From a virus: a stretch of DNA of 64,000 nt. A program made the position numbers and the translations under genes. The stretch lies in the IMG/VR virus record IMGVR_UViG_3300008117_008517, positions 1 to 64,000 of that record, one strand, 5' to 3'. Below, in pieces: positions 50,706 to 60,212 of the stretch. Positions within the stretch are counted from its first letter, which is position 1. Each line of letters opens with the position of its first letter. The notes under the pieces are model-generated. The model ran no database searches and was not told the origin of the DNA. It saw nothing but the letters and a program-made list of their open reading frames with translations.

Positions 50706-51244
50706 TCCATAAGTTCATAAACCTCATTTGCCGTAAATTCAGGATCAGTTATTTTGAGGTCATAATCCTTAAAGTTTAAGAAATCAAGCTCATCAGCATC
50801 TAATCTTCTTTTAATAGAATCATTTTGATCTTTTCTAAAAGAAAGTCTTTGCTCTCTTACTTTTCTATCTATATCAAGATAAACAACAAAACACTTTTTT
50901 CTATCTGACTCTTCTATTTGTGATAATTCACCAGGTGTCATAATGAAAACCTGAGCACTAGTAAATTCTTCTTTTGTTATTCCGTAATACCACTTCTGAG
51001 GTTCTTTATTTTGCGGAGTGACCATAAATGTTTGGTGACATAAAAACTTACTGTCGGTTAGTAGACTTTCAAATTTAGAATCGTCTACAAAATTATAGGT
51101 GACATTCTGAGTCTCATTAATTCTCATTGGTCTTGTGGTTGTCTTAATGCAAGGTTTTAGACCCTTTTCTACCAATTTTCGAAGTAGGTGATCTTTTCCT
51201 GCTCCAGAAGATCCGAGTATTATTACTTTCTCTTGTTTATTCAA
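50702..51244 (-). CDS. Guanylate-kinase-like (d)NMP kinase (TTG start)
   Basis: 180 residues, apparently starting at TTG 51244, as no in-frame ATG lies near. P-loop GSSGAGKD (11-18), TTTRPMR (36-42) and the Y-F-region YNFVDDSKFESLL match guanylate kinase; the lid is KDQNDSIKRRLDADELDF with arginines for ATP. It would convert (d)GMP to (d)GDP. Asp in place of Ser/Thr after the P-loop Lys is unusual and should be checked. Located between baseplate genes; supplies nucleotides for phage DNA (inferred). Confidence 0.83.
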   Translation of the reverse strand: MNKQEKVIILGSSGAGKDHLLRKLVEKGLKPCIKTTTRPMRINETQNVTYNFVDDSKFESLLTDSKFLCHQTFMVTPQNKEPQKWYYGITKEEFTSAQVFIMTPGELSQIEESDRKKCFVVYLDIDRKVREQRLSFRKDQNDSIKRRLDADELDFLNFKDYDLKITDPEFTANEVYELMD

Positions 51245-51288
51245 AATAAATATAGTTTACATGGTATATTTATTTTGTGAAAAAATGT

Positions 51289-52122
51289 TTATTTTTGAGA
51301 TTTTATTATATCGGTTATTTCAGATTTAATCTTACCGAGTTCAGTATATTCAAACTCTTTTGGAAATTTATTTTCCTCTTTTTTTACTCCAATATAATCT
51401 TCTCTAAACATAACTTGAGCGATATGTTTTTTATTTAAATGAATTTCAAAATCTGAACCAACTTGCTTTATAGTGCAGTCCAGTGATTTTATATGTGATT
51501 TGATAGTATCTTGAAATTTTGAAATATCTACCGCTTCTTTTTTACTTTTCTTAGAAACATCAAAAGTCTTTCCCTCTTTGACCTTTGTTACTTTAGTAGT
51601 GACATCTTTTTTCTCAAAGTCACTAAAATTCATTACTTTACCAGAAGGCTTTTTATCTTTTAAAAGTTCTTTTAAGGTTTTAATATTAAGTGGTTTGACT
51701 CTTGATTTTTTAGTAATCACGTTAGGGTCACTTTCTTTTCTTGTTTTATTTTGACCAGGTGCTGCGATTTTTTGAAACACTCTGTTTGCACCACTTGGGT
51801 TGTATGGAACTGCAATATCTCCACTGCCTTCTCTTCCTCCACCTGTTATCCATGCTGTACCAGTTAAAGCACCTGGAAAATGTGACGGTGTTGAAGATGC
51901 TACTCCACCCATACCAGCGGTTGTTGCATTTGCAAGAGCTACTCCAGCACTACCAACACCTACACTCGAAGCACCGGCCGAACCTGCTGGTCCTCCTGTA
52001 GCTGAAGTATTTTCTAATAGACTTTCCTTCTCTTGAATAAGATTTTTAATTTGGTTAATTTCTATTTCAGAATTTGTCTTTTTCAAAAGATTATAAAGTT
52101 CGTATAGTGAAAGTTCTTCCAT
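51289..52122 (-). CDS. Gly/Ala-rich virion-type protein, 277 aa
   Basis: N-terminal helix (SLYELYNLLKKTNSEIEINQIKNLIQEKESLL), then about 70 residues of Gly, Ala, Ser, Val (residues 38-115) with low complexity, a basic middle (TRKESDPN...KKSRVKPLN) and a C-terminal beta/alpha domain. Low-complexity linkers of this kind are common in phage tail and head accessory proteins. The family is not recognised. TTATATATTAAAA is upstream of the ATG. Confidence 0.62.
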   Translation of the reverse strand: MEELSLYELYNLLKKTNSEIEINQIKNLIQEKESLLENTSATGGPAGSAGASSVGVGSAGVALANATTAGMGGVASSTPSHFPGALTGTAWITGGGREGSGDIAVPYNPSGANRVFQKIAAPGQNKTRKESDPNVITKKSRVKPLNIKTLKELLKDKKPSGKVMNFSDFEKKDVTTKVTKVKEGKTFDVSKKSKKEAVDISKFQDTIKSHIKSLDCTIKQVGSDFEIHLNKKHIAQVMFREDYIGVKKEENKFPKEFEYTELGKIKSEITDIIKSQK

Positions 52123-52182
52123 ACCAGTCTTAATTTTTATTATATATTAAAACATCACTACAATAATTTAATATTAATAAAG

Positions 52183-52752
52183 ATGAATAGCCTAAAGAGT
52201 CTGGAGTTACAAAGACTTATTAAAGAATTACAATTTGTTGAATCAGACTATATCTATCAATCTGAAGTAGTTAGACAATCTAATCAGTACTTTCTTGAGT
52301 CTGTAGATTCACTTTTAAATGACTATCCAGACTTGAAGAGAATCTGGACCGAAAAAAATACCAAGCAGTCTGAGGTAAATATTCAAGATTTACCGACTGA
52401 AATTGAAAAGACAAAATTGAATGTTGATACAAAGGTAAAAAAGATATACCGAGAGATTGTAAAATCAACTCATCCTGATAAAATTAAAAACTCAAAGCTT
52501 AATGAACTTTATCTTGAAGCAACGTTCGCATATGAAACTAATGATATTGTTACTCTTTACAAAGTTTGCTCTGAACTAATGATAGATTTTAAATTTGATG
52601 ATTCAGAAATTGAAACTATTAAAAGTAGAATAAATGAAATAAAAAGTCAGATAAATTTCTTAGAATCAACTTATACGTTTAAATGGTTGAAGTCATCTGA
52701 GGTTGAGAAAACTAAAGTGGTACTTAGATTTATTGAAGAGAGACTTAAATAA
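52183..52752 (+). CDS. J-domain (DnaJ-like) protein
   Basis: 189 residues. Central J-domain about 85-150: helix II VKKIYREIVKSTHPDK with the HPD motif, followed by a helix LNELYLEATFAYETNDIVTLYKV. No Gly/Phe region and no zinc finger. The N- and C-terminal parts are coiled helices. It would recruit host DnaK (Hsp70), for example to assemble or remodel virion proteins. T4 and other large phages use host or own chaperones for tail and head folding. Single plus-strand gene in the baseplate region. Confidence 0.82.
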   Translation: MNSLKSLELQRLIKELQFVESDYIYQSEVVRQSNQYFLESVDSLLNDYPDLKRIWTEKNTKQSEVNIQDLPTEIEKTKLNVDTKVKKIYREIVKSTHPDKIKNSKLNELYLEATFAYETNDIVTLYKVCSELMIDFKFDDSEIETIKSRINEIKSQINFLESTYTFKWLKSSEVEKTKVVLRFIEERLK

Positions 52753-53374
52753 TATTTACTTTAACCTTTCTTTCGTCTATTATCTTTTGTAAATCCTCTT
52801 TAGTAACATCTCTTTTATAAATATCACTTTGACTTTCTATATTTTGTAAAATCCAATCGTTACCGTTTGAAGTTGTATAGATATAATTTGTATCACCTTC
52901 TATAATCTCAATTGTCTTGCTTGCTAGTTTATCATAGAATTTTTTTATATCATCATTTACTTTATATAAACTAGCATCTTCCCATTTTTGTATAGTTGAA
53001 TTATAGGTTTGAAAAATAATATATTCTGGATTTTCTAATTCATTTGAGTTGAAGTCATAGAGAAACATAAACCTACAAGGCTTATTTAAAAAGGTTTGAA
53101 AGTCGTCAGTATTTTGGAGAGCAGATTTCTTTAAACCAATTGATGAGAGTGAATTTACAAATTCTATATTATTAGATAACTCATCTAGATTCATTTTTTC
53201 TTTAAATTCATCAGACAAGTTAAGTGTTTTAAATATATCTACATTTTGTGCAGAGATAGAAGATAAAAGAACGTCTCCCCATATGTTTAAGGATTCCATC
53301 AAGTCAATAGTATTAAAAGTCAAGTCTACAACTATAGACTCTTTAAATTGACTAAACTTTTTTATCCATTTCAT
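52745..53374 (-). CDS. Shared-peptide protein, 209 aa
   Basis: MKWIKKFSQFKESIVVD is a clear copy of the recurring N-terminal peptide. The remaining sequence has alternating helices and strands (FMFLYDFNSNELENPEYIIFQTY, then a helix YDKLASKTIEII and YIYTTSNGNDWILQ). No family recognised. It lies directly after the hub-lysin gene (13 bases upstream), so a head-directed protein seems to be co-expressed with tail genes. GGTAATAATATATAC precedes the ATG. Confidence 0.68.
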   Translation of the reverse strand: MKWIKKFSQFKESIVVDLTFNTIDLMESLNIWGDVLLSSISAQNVDIFKTLNLSDEFKEKMNLDELSNNIEFVNSLSSIGLKKSALQNTDDFQTFLNKPCRFMFLYDFNSNELENPEYIIFQTYNSTIQKWEDASLYKVNDDIKKFYDKLASKTIEIIEGDTNYIYTTSNGNDWILQNIESQSDIYKRDVTKEDLQKIIDERKVKVNII

Positions 53375-53387
53375 AAAGTATATATTA

Positions 53388-56300
53388 TTACCATCTGTTG
53401 GTTTTTAAGAACTGTACGAATCTAGGTGTTGGTGCGGCATCTACTTTACCTGATGTTATCGAACCATGTGTGAAATATCCTGGTAAATCTTTTTTCCACT
53501 GTTTACCATCACCAAACATCGTGTAGAAATTACTTTCATTTAGTCCGTTCCAAGCTGGCAGAGTTGGAATTCTTTGTCTTAGATACTTTAATAGTTTTAA
53601 TAGTGATACTAATTGTGCCTCACTAACTTCTTGACCTCTTTTTATACCACGCCATTTTTGTGAATTAAGATTGATATCACAATAGTCAACATAATTTTCA
53701 ATAAGTCTATAATCTCCGGTTCTATTTTTGTAAGTTGAACTATTTTCAATACCACTTGTAGACCCTAAGCATGCCATTGATATACCAATTGAGGTATCAT
53801 TTGCTTGTTTAGCATGGTATGCTTTATACTCTGGTGGTACTAAATTCTCTATGTGTCCAGTTACGTCAATTATATAGTGATAGCTGAGTCCTCTATCAAA
53901 GAGTGTTTTAATAGTCGCCTCGTTTTTATCTGTTTTTTGCCACCCGGCACTGTAGTGGAAAATAACTTGAGTCTTTTTCGATGAATTTTTCGAGTAGGCT
54001 CCGCCTTTAATAGGGAATCCAGATGGTGTGGACTTTGTTGGTGACTCAGGTGCCTCTGGTATTTCTGATGCCATATCACCATACTCACCAGTAGGATAAG
54101 CTTCTTGAGACGATGGATTTGGAGTTGTGCCAGTCGTATTTGTATTATTTGGAGTTGGTTCAGGAGAGGCTTGATCATTTGGTGATAGTTCATTACTTTG
54201 TGACTTCTGATTATCTTCACCACTATTTGCTTTTGATTTCGATTCAGATTCCTCACCTTTAATCAAAGAAAGTTCTCTAAGTATTGCAGTAACTATTTGA
54301 TACTGTTTTCCCGAAATAAAAGACATTTCAATACCTGTGATTAACCAATCACCAGTCAATCTTTTTAATACTCCTTCTGGAGCTGATGGTGTTGGCTTTG
54401 TAAGTGTAAAAAATACAGGCACCTTCTGGTAAAGATATAAATTATGGTTTGGATTTGGTAAATAAAATTTAGCAGAGAACTTAGCTATATCATCTAAGTT
54501 TTGTCGATTTTGTGAAATCGAGTAATTATAGTTTTTATGTACGTTTCCTTGACCATCTTCAAAAGAGTCTATTTTACCTGAATAATAGAAGTTTGTATTA
54601 TTCTCAAAAAAACTATTATCGTCAGGATCACCTTTTAAAATAATTGATTTTGAACCATCTGAAGTCTGTGATTCTACGTCGAATATTAAAAGTTCTTTTT
54701 TCACAGTATCATAATACTTAGTTTTTGTTCTATAAGATTTTTTTATTGAAACCTTAGTTGACTTATTCATCAACTCGAATTTTTCTATGTATGATGTACT
54801 TGCTTTTATTGCCTTATCAGTAGATAAAAGTAAGTCAACGACCTTTTCATCAATTTCTTGATCATCCTCACCATTTTTGTATTTCCAACCATATGCGCTA
54901 ATCATCTTATCTTGACTAACGTCTCTTAAAAGTTCTTTACTAACATCCACATAACAAAGATTGTAATAAAAATCTATATAGCACAGTTGAAATGATTGAT
55001 CAGAAACATATGAGTTTAACATAATATTATCTACAAACTCCATATTTCTAAAACCTGTATTTATCCAAGTCATTTTATCATCACTATTCTGTATATTAGA
55101 ACAAAATCCGATACCACATTGTCTCGCTACTTCCTGTAAAGCCTCGTGTGATGTTTTTGATCCAAAACTTGCAAATCTTCTAATATACATTTCTGGTATG
55201 TTACATATACCAACTATTGTATATGACCCCTGACCATTGTCTCGGAAATTAAATATCTTAAAGTCCATGTGAATTGATCTAAGATTCTTAGACCTTGAGT
55301 TTATATAGATTGTTATTTTGCCGTCATCTTTAGGTATACCATCATTTTTTAAAAGTCCCAATGAGTCTATAAATGTTGTCTCTATTACCGGTAATATGCC
55401 TTTATGATATAATTTAAATTTTTCTAAATCTGTGACTTTAATTTCATAATTATTGATGTAAACAAGTGGCATATAACCAAGCTCAGATGAAACCTTTTTC
55501 TTTGATGATTCACTCATATCAGCGAGATTTATCGTAATATCAGTTGGAACTATTGTCGGTTTGAAAAACTGTGTCAGGTTTGTTACTGGCGCACCTGACG
55601 AGTTATTACTAGTATTATTCGATGAGCCATCACCGCCTGTTTGATCCTGATCTTGTATTTCATTTTGTTGTTGTGTTTGTGCGTCTCCAGTAGCTCCAGC
55701 TGATGATGGATTTTCTGGAGGAGATGTCGTACCTTCTGGATTTTTTTCTAGATAGTCAATTAAAAAAGAGTGACATAGTTTAGCTTTGTCGTAATTTTTC
55801 CTAACACTATCATTAGTTGTAGATTTACCAAACCCAGCTGTCATGTTTATTATACACAAGAGAGCTTGATCCCAGTTATTAAAGTCATTCACTGACTCTA
55901 CGTTAAATTTTGACTTTATTTTTTTCTTACTATTAAAATCCCCATCCACATAAAATGCAACACATGCTATTGCTGCATTTTTTGGATCGTTTAATAGATC
56001 TGGATTATTCACAAGACCCGGGATGTATGCCTCCTTTTTTTTGTATCCAGACTTAAATGTTATCTGATTGAATCCCCTACCTCTATACCTCCAGCCATCC
56101 CCTTGATCAGTATTTCCGTATCTTCCAATTTTATATTTACCATTTTCCCAAACACCACCATAAATGTAATTTGCGATTTTCTCAGGTTTTTTGGCATAAT
56201 CAGCTGGATTAGCTCGACCGCTTTGAAAATAGCTACCAAAAGTATTTCTTAAACCTGATTCACTATAATTTAAATTTTCATTTTGAGGTACGAATCCTGA

Positions 56301-56465
56301 CTCTTTTGAAACGGTTGCTAATATTCCGGCAATAATGTACTTATTGGTCACTCCTCTTCTTTTACATTCACCAATTATCGCGTCTATCGCTGTTTTTGAA
56401 AATTTTCTAGTTGTTCCTTTAGTATCTTTTGCAACTAAATTTCCATTTTTAATTTCATAAGCCAT
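53388..56465 (-). CDS. Baseplate hub fused to GH19-like and amidase_2 lysins
   Basis: 1025 residues with three parts. 1-230: GH19-type muramidase/chitinase-like domain with E55 (TVSKESGF), NENLNYSE and GDGWRYRGRGFNQIT (122-136). 245-295: Gln/Gly/Ser linker. 296-740: hub region with several strand-rich domains in the manner of gp27/gpD-type hubs (for example GTYTIVGICNIPEMYIRRFAS-like). 750-845: Pro/Thr/Asn linker. 850-1025: amidase_2 (N-acetylmuramoyl-L-alanine amidase) with VIFHYSAGW, YHYIID and a C-terminal THGSITSGKVDAAPTPRF, giving His, His and Asp-type zinc site. It would pierce peptidoglycan at two bond types. T4 uses one lysozyme (gp5) plus separate gp27. Confidence 0.83.
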   Translation of the reverse strand: MAYEIKNGNLVAKDTKGTTRKFSKTAIDAIIGECKRRGVTNKYIIAGILATVSKESGFVPQNENLNYSESGLRNTFGSYFQSGRANPADYAKKPEKIANYIYGGVWENGKYKIGRYGNTDQGDGWRYRGRGFNQITFKSGYKKKEAYIPGLVNNPDLLNDPKNAAIACVAFYVDGDFNSKKKIKSKFNVESVNDFNNWDQALLCIINMTAGFGKSTTNDSVRKNYDKAKLCHSFLIDYLEKNPEGTTSPPENPSSAGATGDAQTQQQNEIQDQDQTGGDGSSNNTSNNSSGAPVTNLTQFFKPTIVPTDITINLADMSESSKKKVSSELGYMPLVYINNYEIKVTDLEKFKLYHKGILPVIETTFIDSLGLLKNDGIPKDDGKITIYINSRSKNLRSIHMDFKIFNFRDNGQGSYTIVGICNIPEMYIRRFASFGSKTSHEALQEVARQCGIGFCSNIQNSDDKMTWINTGFRNMEFVDNIMLNSYVSDQSFQLCYIDFYYNLCYVDVSKELLRDVSQDKMISAYGWKYKNGEDDQEIDEKVVDLLLSTDKAIKASTSYIEKFELMNKSTKVSIKKSYRTKTKYYDTVKKELLIFDVESQTSDGSKSIILKGDPDDNSFFENNTNFYYSGKIDSFEDGQGNVHKNYNYSISQNRQNLDDIAKFSAKFYLPNPNHNLYLYQKVPVFFTLTKPTPSAPEGVLKRLTGDWLITGIEMSFISGKQYQIVTAILRELSLIKGEESESKSKANSGEDNQKSQSNELSPNDQASPEPTPNNTNTTGTTPNPSSQEAYPTGEYGDMASEIPEAPESPTKSTPSGFPIKGGAYSKNSSKKTQVIFHYSAGWQKTDKNEATIKTLFDRGLSYHYIIDVTGHIENLVPPEYKAYHAKQANDTSIGISMACLGSTSGIENSSTYKNRTGDYRLIENYVDYCDINLNSQKWRGIKRGQEVSEAQLVSLLKLLKYLRQRIPTLPAWNGLNESNFYTMFGDGKQWKKDLPGYFTHGSITSGKVDAAPTPRFVQFLKTNRW

Positions 56466-56476
56466 AATAAATATAT

Positions 56477-56956
56477 TTATTTATTAAATAGCCCTGTTCC
56501 AACTCTAATATTATTACCAGCAACTTTTATCTGTTGAGTTGGTGTGTCCATTACTGTCGGTGGTAGATTAAAGTTTTGTTCAACGTAAGCTTGTCTTGAT
56601 GGATCAACTTTAGTTGACTTATCTTTATTAGCAAGTAACTTTTGAGTGTTTTCTACTGCGACTTCTTGTGGTCTTAGTTTTTCTATTTGTTCTATATTCG
56701 GATATATTATAGTTGTACCTTCTTTTATATTCAGTGGATTGCTAATATTATTAACACTTAAAATTATATCAATGTGTTCTAAATTACCATAAATTGAGTT
56801 ACAAACTAAATCTATTCTCATCTCTTCTCCCTTTTTTACTCTGTATGAATTGTAATTCACACCTTGCCAGGTAGCCTGGAAAGTAACTGTTGTTAGATTA
56901 AACAAATTTTCATTTTCTTCGTTTCTTTTAAGTTTATCAATATCAGCTATTTTCAT
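56477..56956 (-). CDS. Baseplate wedge gp53-like protein with LysM-like fold
   Basis: 159 residues. Segment YRVKKGEEMRIDLVCNSIYGNLEHIDIILSVNNISNPLNIKEGTTIIYP (about 38-87) has the LysM layout of T4 gp53 (one strand, helix, helix, strand with N-x-I-x-x-P-x-x-I). The N-terminal strand TTVTFQATWQGVNYNSYR precedes it and a disordered tail follows. gp53 closes the baseplate wedge. Sits between the hub and the large LysM baseplate gene, which supports the call. Confidence 0.72.
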   Translation of the reverse strand: MKIADIDKLKRNEENENLFNLTTVTFQATWQGVNYNSYRVKKGEEMRIDLVCNSIYGNLEHIDIILSVNNISNPLNIKEGTTIIYPNIEQIEKLRPQEVAVENTQKLLANKDKSTKVDPSRQAYVEQNFNLPPTVMDTPTQQIKVAGNNIRVGTGLFNK

Positions 56957-56958
56957 AA

Positions 56959-59610
56959 TTAAATAAATAATTTATCTCCCGGTTTTATAAAGTCTGGGTC
57001 TGATTGTGAATTTGTATTAACTATACCATCAACTTCAAGTGGATTCTTGTTCTTATTAAGTGAAATAATTCTCTTTGTCTCTGCAAGTATTTCAGAATTT
57101 GAAGCGTTTGGTCCAAGTTTATTTCTTGCTATTTTGGAAATACTATCACCAGCTTTAACTGTATATTCATCACCTGGTAGGTTTTCAACTTTTCCAAGAA
57201 GAGCCTCTACACTATTAGGATCTGGATTTATAGATTGACCGTTTGCTGCAATATCATTTCCTATTTTTGTTTGAGTTGCGAGTTCTAATGCTCCTTCTTG
57301 TGACAGTACACCTTGGCCGTCTTGCGTCTCCATATTATCTAGAACCTCTGGCGCATAAGGACCAATTAAACCCTCTGTCTCATTAGGTTCGGGAGTTGCG
57401 GATGTAGTAGTCGATGCTGTAGTACCAGGTGTATCTTTACTTGTACTCTCTGGATTTGGCTTTGGTGGGTCTTCAAGGAAATTCCAAAATGATGGTACTT
57501 CTTCATGAACTCTGATACTACCGCAGTTTAATTTTTCCATAATTTCATCAATACCCAGATTTCTTGCACTCTTTAAAGTAAACTCGCATTCTATGTATGA
57601 TGGTAAATCATTGAAGCTTAGCTGAGGACCAAGATTTACTTGAACTTCACTACATTCCATATCACCACTTGATAAAATTGGACGAAGAGGATTTCCTATA
57701 GTTACGTGCCAAGGTGTAGAAGGAGCACCTGTAAGAGCGGATACAATCCCTAATACTCTAACTCTATATTTTTTTACTAATGAGTCTACAAGTCCTTGTA
57801 CTATTTTATCAACCACTGCAGTTGCTGCATTTAGTTGGTCTTGTCTTTCTTTTTCGGCTTTTTGATTAGCTTCATCTGCCTTCTTCTTTGCATCATCAAC
57901 AGCTTGTTGATTTTCAGGATCAACTTCTTCATCTTTTGCTGGGTTTTCACCATTGAACAGTTTCGTAATTTCTGATTTAATTTGACCCACTACTTTATCT
58001 AACTCCTCCTTAAAAGCTTGAACCAATTGTTTTATTTTAGCAATAGCACCACCTGGTCTTGAAAACTCATCTAAAAATTTCCCTAAACCGGTAAGATTAG
58101 ATTTTTTACCTAAATAAAAAACAGCTTGAGAACCACCAAATGAAAGTATTGTTTGTAAAATCTCATAATAGATAATAGTTGGATCTACTCCAGATATAAA
58201 CTTTTGCTCCCATGCGCACTTTACTTTAATATTAAATTTACCTATTAATCCAGATCCAGGAGTATCATCTTTCATCAACTTTCTTTGTCTTGCTTCTTTG
58301 ATTAAGTTTGGCGTACCAGATGGTAGAATTTCTGCTGTTGCTGGATCACCTATAACACCAAGTTTTGCCAGAATTTTTCTTTGAAACAGTTCAGTCGCAC
58401 CTGGTGCTGGTATAAAATCAAGTCCTCTAGCTAAAATATCACCTAATTTTGCAAACTTCATACCCATATCATCACCAAGTTCATTTAATAAATCTACAAA
58501 ACTTACACCGGCATCTACCCACTCTTCTCCAAAATTGAATTCTAAAATATTTGATGCATCATCTATCCAAGTAACTAAAGTGGAAACGGCAGAACCCTTT
58601 ACTTTATCTGAGTCAGATTCGTAACTTACAAACGTCAAGTCATCAATTTGTGGTCTATCAAATCTTCTACATACTACTAGTCTATTATTTGGATAAACAC
58701 CAAAATCTCTACAGTATGCGAAATCTGCCCATCTTAATTTTAGCGCTGGGTATGATTCTAACTTTTCAATTATGTTATTTGTGCTTATATCATATACTGT
58801 GTCATTATGTAGATCAGCAGCTGATTTATTAAAATCTAATGGATTGTCTGATAGTCTGTTTCCAGACTGTCCATCACCATTTCCTGACTTTTTCCCTTGA
58901 TCTATTAAGAAATTTCTTGTCGAAAAAAGTGGATTGTTATCTCTACCATTTTTATAGTCATATCCTTTAGAGTTTATTAGACCTAGAGGTGATGATGTAT
59001 AGTAGGCATTTAGTTCTATTGCTTTTTCTTCAGGTCTTTGAACATTTGGATTCTCTAAAGCTCCAGTCTGAGTCGGATCAACTGCGCTATTTAATCCAAC
59101 ACCTTGTTGTAAAGGAGCAAGAGTTGGTTGAGTTGTTGGCAATAGTCCTGCATCTCTTGAGGCAATTCCAGCAATTGGTTCAGTTGGTGGAATAGCCTCA
59201 ACAGGTTCTATTATACCACCTTCTTCATCTTCTGTAGGTGCGTTCGATGGAGTTGGATCTTCACCTTCTTGGTTTGGGTCTGAATCTCTCGGGTATAGAT
59301 CTCCTTCTCTATACGTTTGACCATCTATTTTATAACCTATTGTCTGACCCTGTTCTCTTGCTTTTGAAATTGCTGCTTGAGTAAGTTCTCCACCACTCAC
59401 AGGGAATCCAGTTGATATTTCCCTAGTGGTTCCATCTGGGTCAACTTTAAATCCCATACTACTTAATAAGAATGCCGCACTGTCTACTTTTGCACCCTCA
59501 TTTAGAACCTCTACATTTAAAAAATCATCACCTGACCCGTTCGCTGCAATGTTGATAGTTATTCCTATAACACGGCTATCAACTTGATAATCAAATTTAA
59601 CTTGAGCCAT
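56959..59610 (-). CDS. Large baseplate/tail-tube-junction protein with C-terminal LysM
   Basis: 883 residues. C-terminal LysM (about 818-883, YTVKAGDSISKIARNKLG ... IKPGDKLFI) resembles the ends of phage baseplate proteins. Residues 285-330 (RWADFAYCRDFGVYPNNRLVVCRRFDRP) and a later repeat-like ECEFTLKSARNLGIDEIMEK are similar in style to T4-like baseplate tube-cap proteins (gp48/gp54 type). Between about 115 and 260 there is an acidic Pro/Gly linker. The rest is beta-sandwich and helical. First gene of the baseplate operon, preceded by TTATATATTAA about 22 bases from the ATG. Exact T4 counterpart uncertain. Confidence 0.72.
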   Translation of the reverse strand: MAQVKFDYQVDSRVIGITINIAANGSGDDFLNVEVLNEGAKVDSAAFLLSSMGFKVDPDGTTREISTGFPVSGGELTQAAISKAREQGQTIGYKIDGQTYREGDLYPRDSDPNQEGEDPTPSNAPTEDEEGGIIEPVEAIPPTEPIAGIASRDAGLLPTTQPTLAPLQQGVGLNSAVDPTQTGALENPNVQRPEEKAIELNAYYTSSPLGLINSKGYDYKNGRDNNPLFSTRNFLIDQGKKSGNGDGQSGNRLSDNPLDFNKSAADLHNDTVYDISTNNIIEKLESYPALKLRWADFAYCRDFGVYPNNRLVVCRRFDRPQIDDLTFVSYESDSDKVKGSAVSTLVTWIDDASNILEFNFGEEWVDAGVSFVDLLNELGDDMGMKFAKLGDILARGLDFIPAPGATELFQRKILAKLGVIGDPATAEILPSGTPNLIKEARQRKLMKDDTPGSGLIGKFNIKVKCAWEQKFISGVDPTIIYYEILQTILSFGGSQAVFYLGKKSNLTGLGKFLDEFSRPGGAIAKIKQLVQAFKEELDKVVGQIKSEITKLFNGENPAKDEEVDPENQQAVDDAKKKADEANQKAEKERQDQLNAATAVVDKIVQGLVDSLVKKYRVRVLGIVSALTGAPSTPWHVTIGNPLRPILSSGDMECSEVQVNLGPQLSFNDLPSYIECEFTLKSARNLGIDEIMEKLNCGSIRVHEEVPSFWNFLEDPPKPNPESTSKDTPGTTASTTTSATPEPNETEGLIGPYAPEVLDNMETQDGQGVLSQEGALELATQTKIGNDIAANGQSINPDPNSVEALLGKVENLPGDEYTVKAGDSISKIARNKLGPNASNSEILAETKRIISLNKNKNPLEVDGIVNTNSQSDPDFIKPGDKLFI

Positions 59611-59632
59611 TCTTTAACAAAATATAATTTTT

Positions 59633-59643
59633 TTATATATTAA
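59633..59643 (-). promoter_or_regulatory. Phage promoter-like TTAATATATAA
   Basis: Minus-strand TTAATATATAA upstream of the baseplate operon. Confidence 0.5.
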
Positions 59644-59666
59644 CAAGAGTAAAATCTCTTACCTCA

Positions 59667-60083
59667 TCAATAATCTCTAATAATTTGGCTATTTGAAAAT
59701 TTAGATAAATTTGAAAGAACGTCTTCTATAACATCTTGATTTTTTCTAAATTCGTTATAAAAGATTAAAACATTAAAGTCATTGGTACCAAGTATCTTCT
59801 TTAAGTTTAAGAGCTTCTCGATAGAAAACTCGTTGTCAAAGTCTGGTATGTAATAGATATCTTTTTTACGATCAATTGCCTGTTGAATTTTATTGAAAAT
59901 TAAAATTTTTAAATAAGTTCTATCATCTTTGAAGTTGACCTCTTCTTCTTCCATTATTTTTTTAATATCAATAATGTACTTATTCTTAATTTTATTAACC
60001 TTTATAAACTTGTCGAATTTTTTTCGCACCTTACAGTAGACACAAAAAAAACTCATTTTATCTTGATTTTCTGAACTTGTCAT
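59667..60083 (-). CDS. Hypothetical protein with N-terminal CxxC, 138 aa
   Basis: CVYCKVRKKFDKF (about 14-26) is a short C-x-x-C with basic residues, perhaps a rubredoxin-like zinc knuckle, followed by a helical domain with alternating hydrophobics (FNVLIFYNEFRKNQDVIEDVL). No family recognised. The 130 bases upstream to the plus-strand gene at 60213 hold the start-proximal AT-rich promoter of that gene and no other reading frame. Confidence 0.58.
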   Translation of the reverse strand: MTSSENQDKMSFFCVYCKVRKKFDKFIKVNKIKNKYIIDIKKIMEEEEVNFKDDRTYLKILIFNKIQQAIDRKKDIYYIPDFDNEFSIEKLLNLKKILGTNDFNVLIFYNEFRKNQDVIEDVLSNLSKFSNSQIIRDY

Positions 60084-60195
60084 TACATATTGACCTTACT
60101 TTTTAGTGGGTTAATAACACTTAAATTTTCAATATTTTTGTCTTGATATATATTCCCTCAACTTACCTCTCTACATTATGTTTATTGAGATAGAA

Positions 60196-60209
60196 TTTTT
60201 AATATATAA
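60196..60209 (+). promoter_or_regulatory. Phage promoter-like TTTTTAATATATAA
   Basis: 3 bases before the ATG at 60213; one of the best consensus copies. Confidence 0.55.
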
Positions 60210-60212
60210 TTT

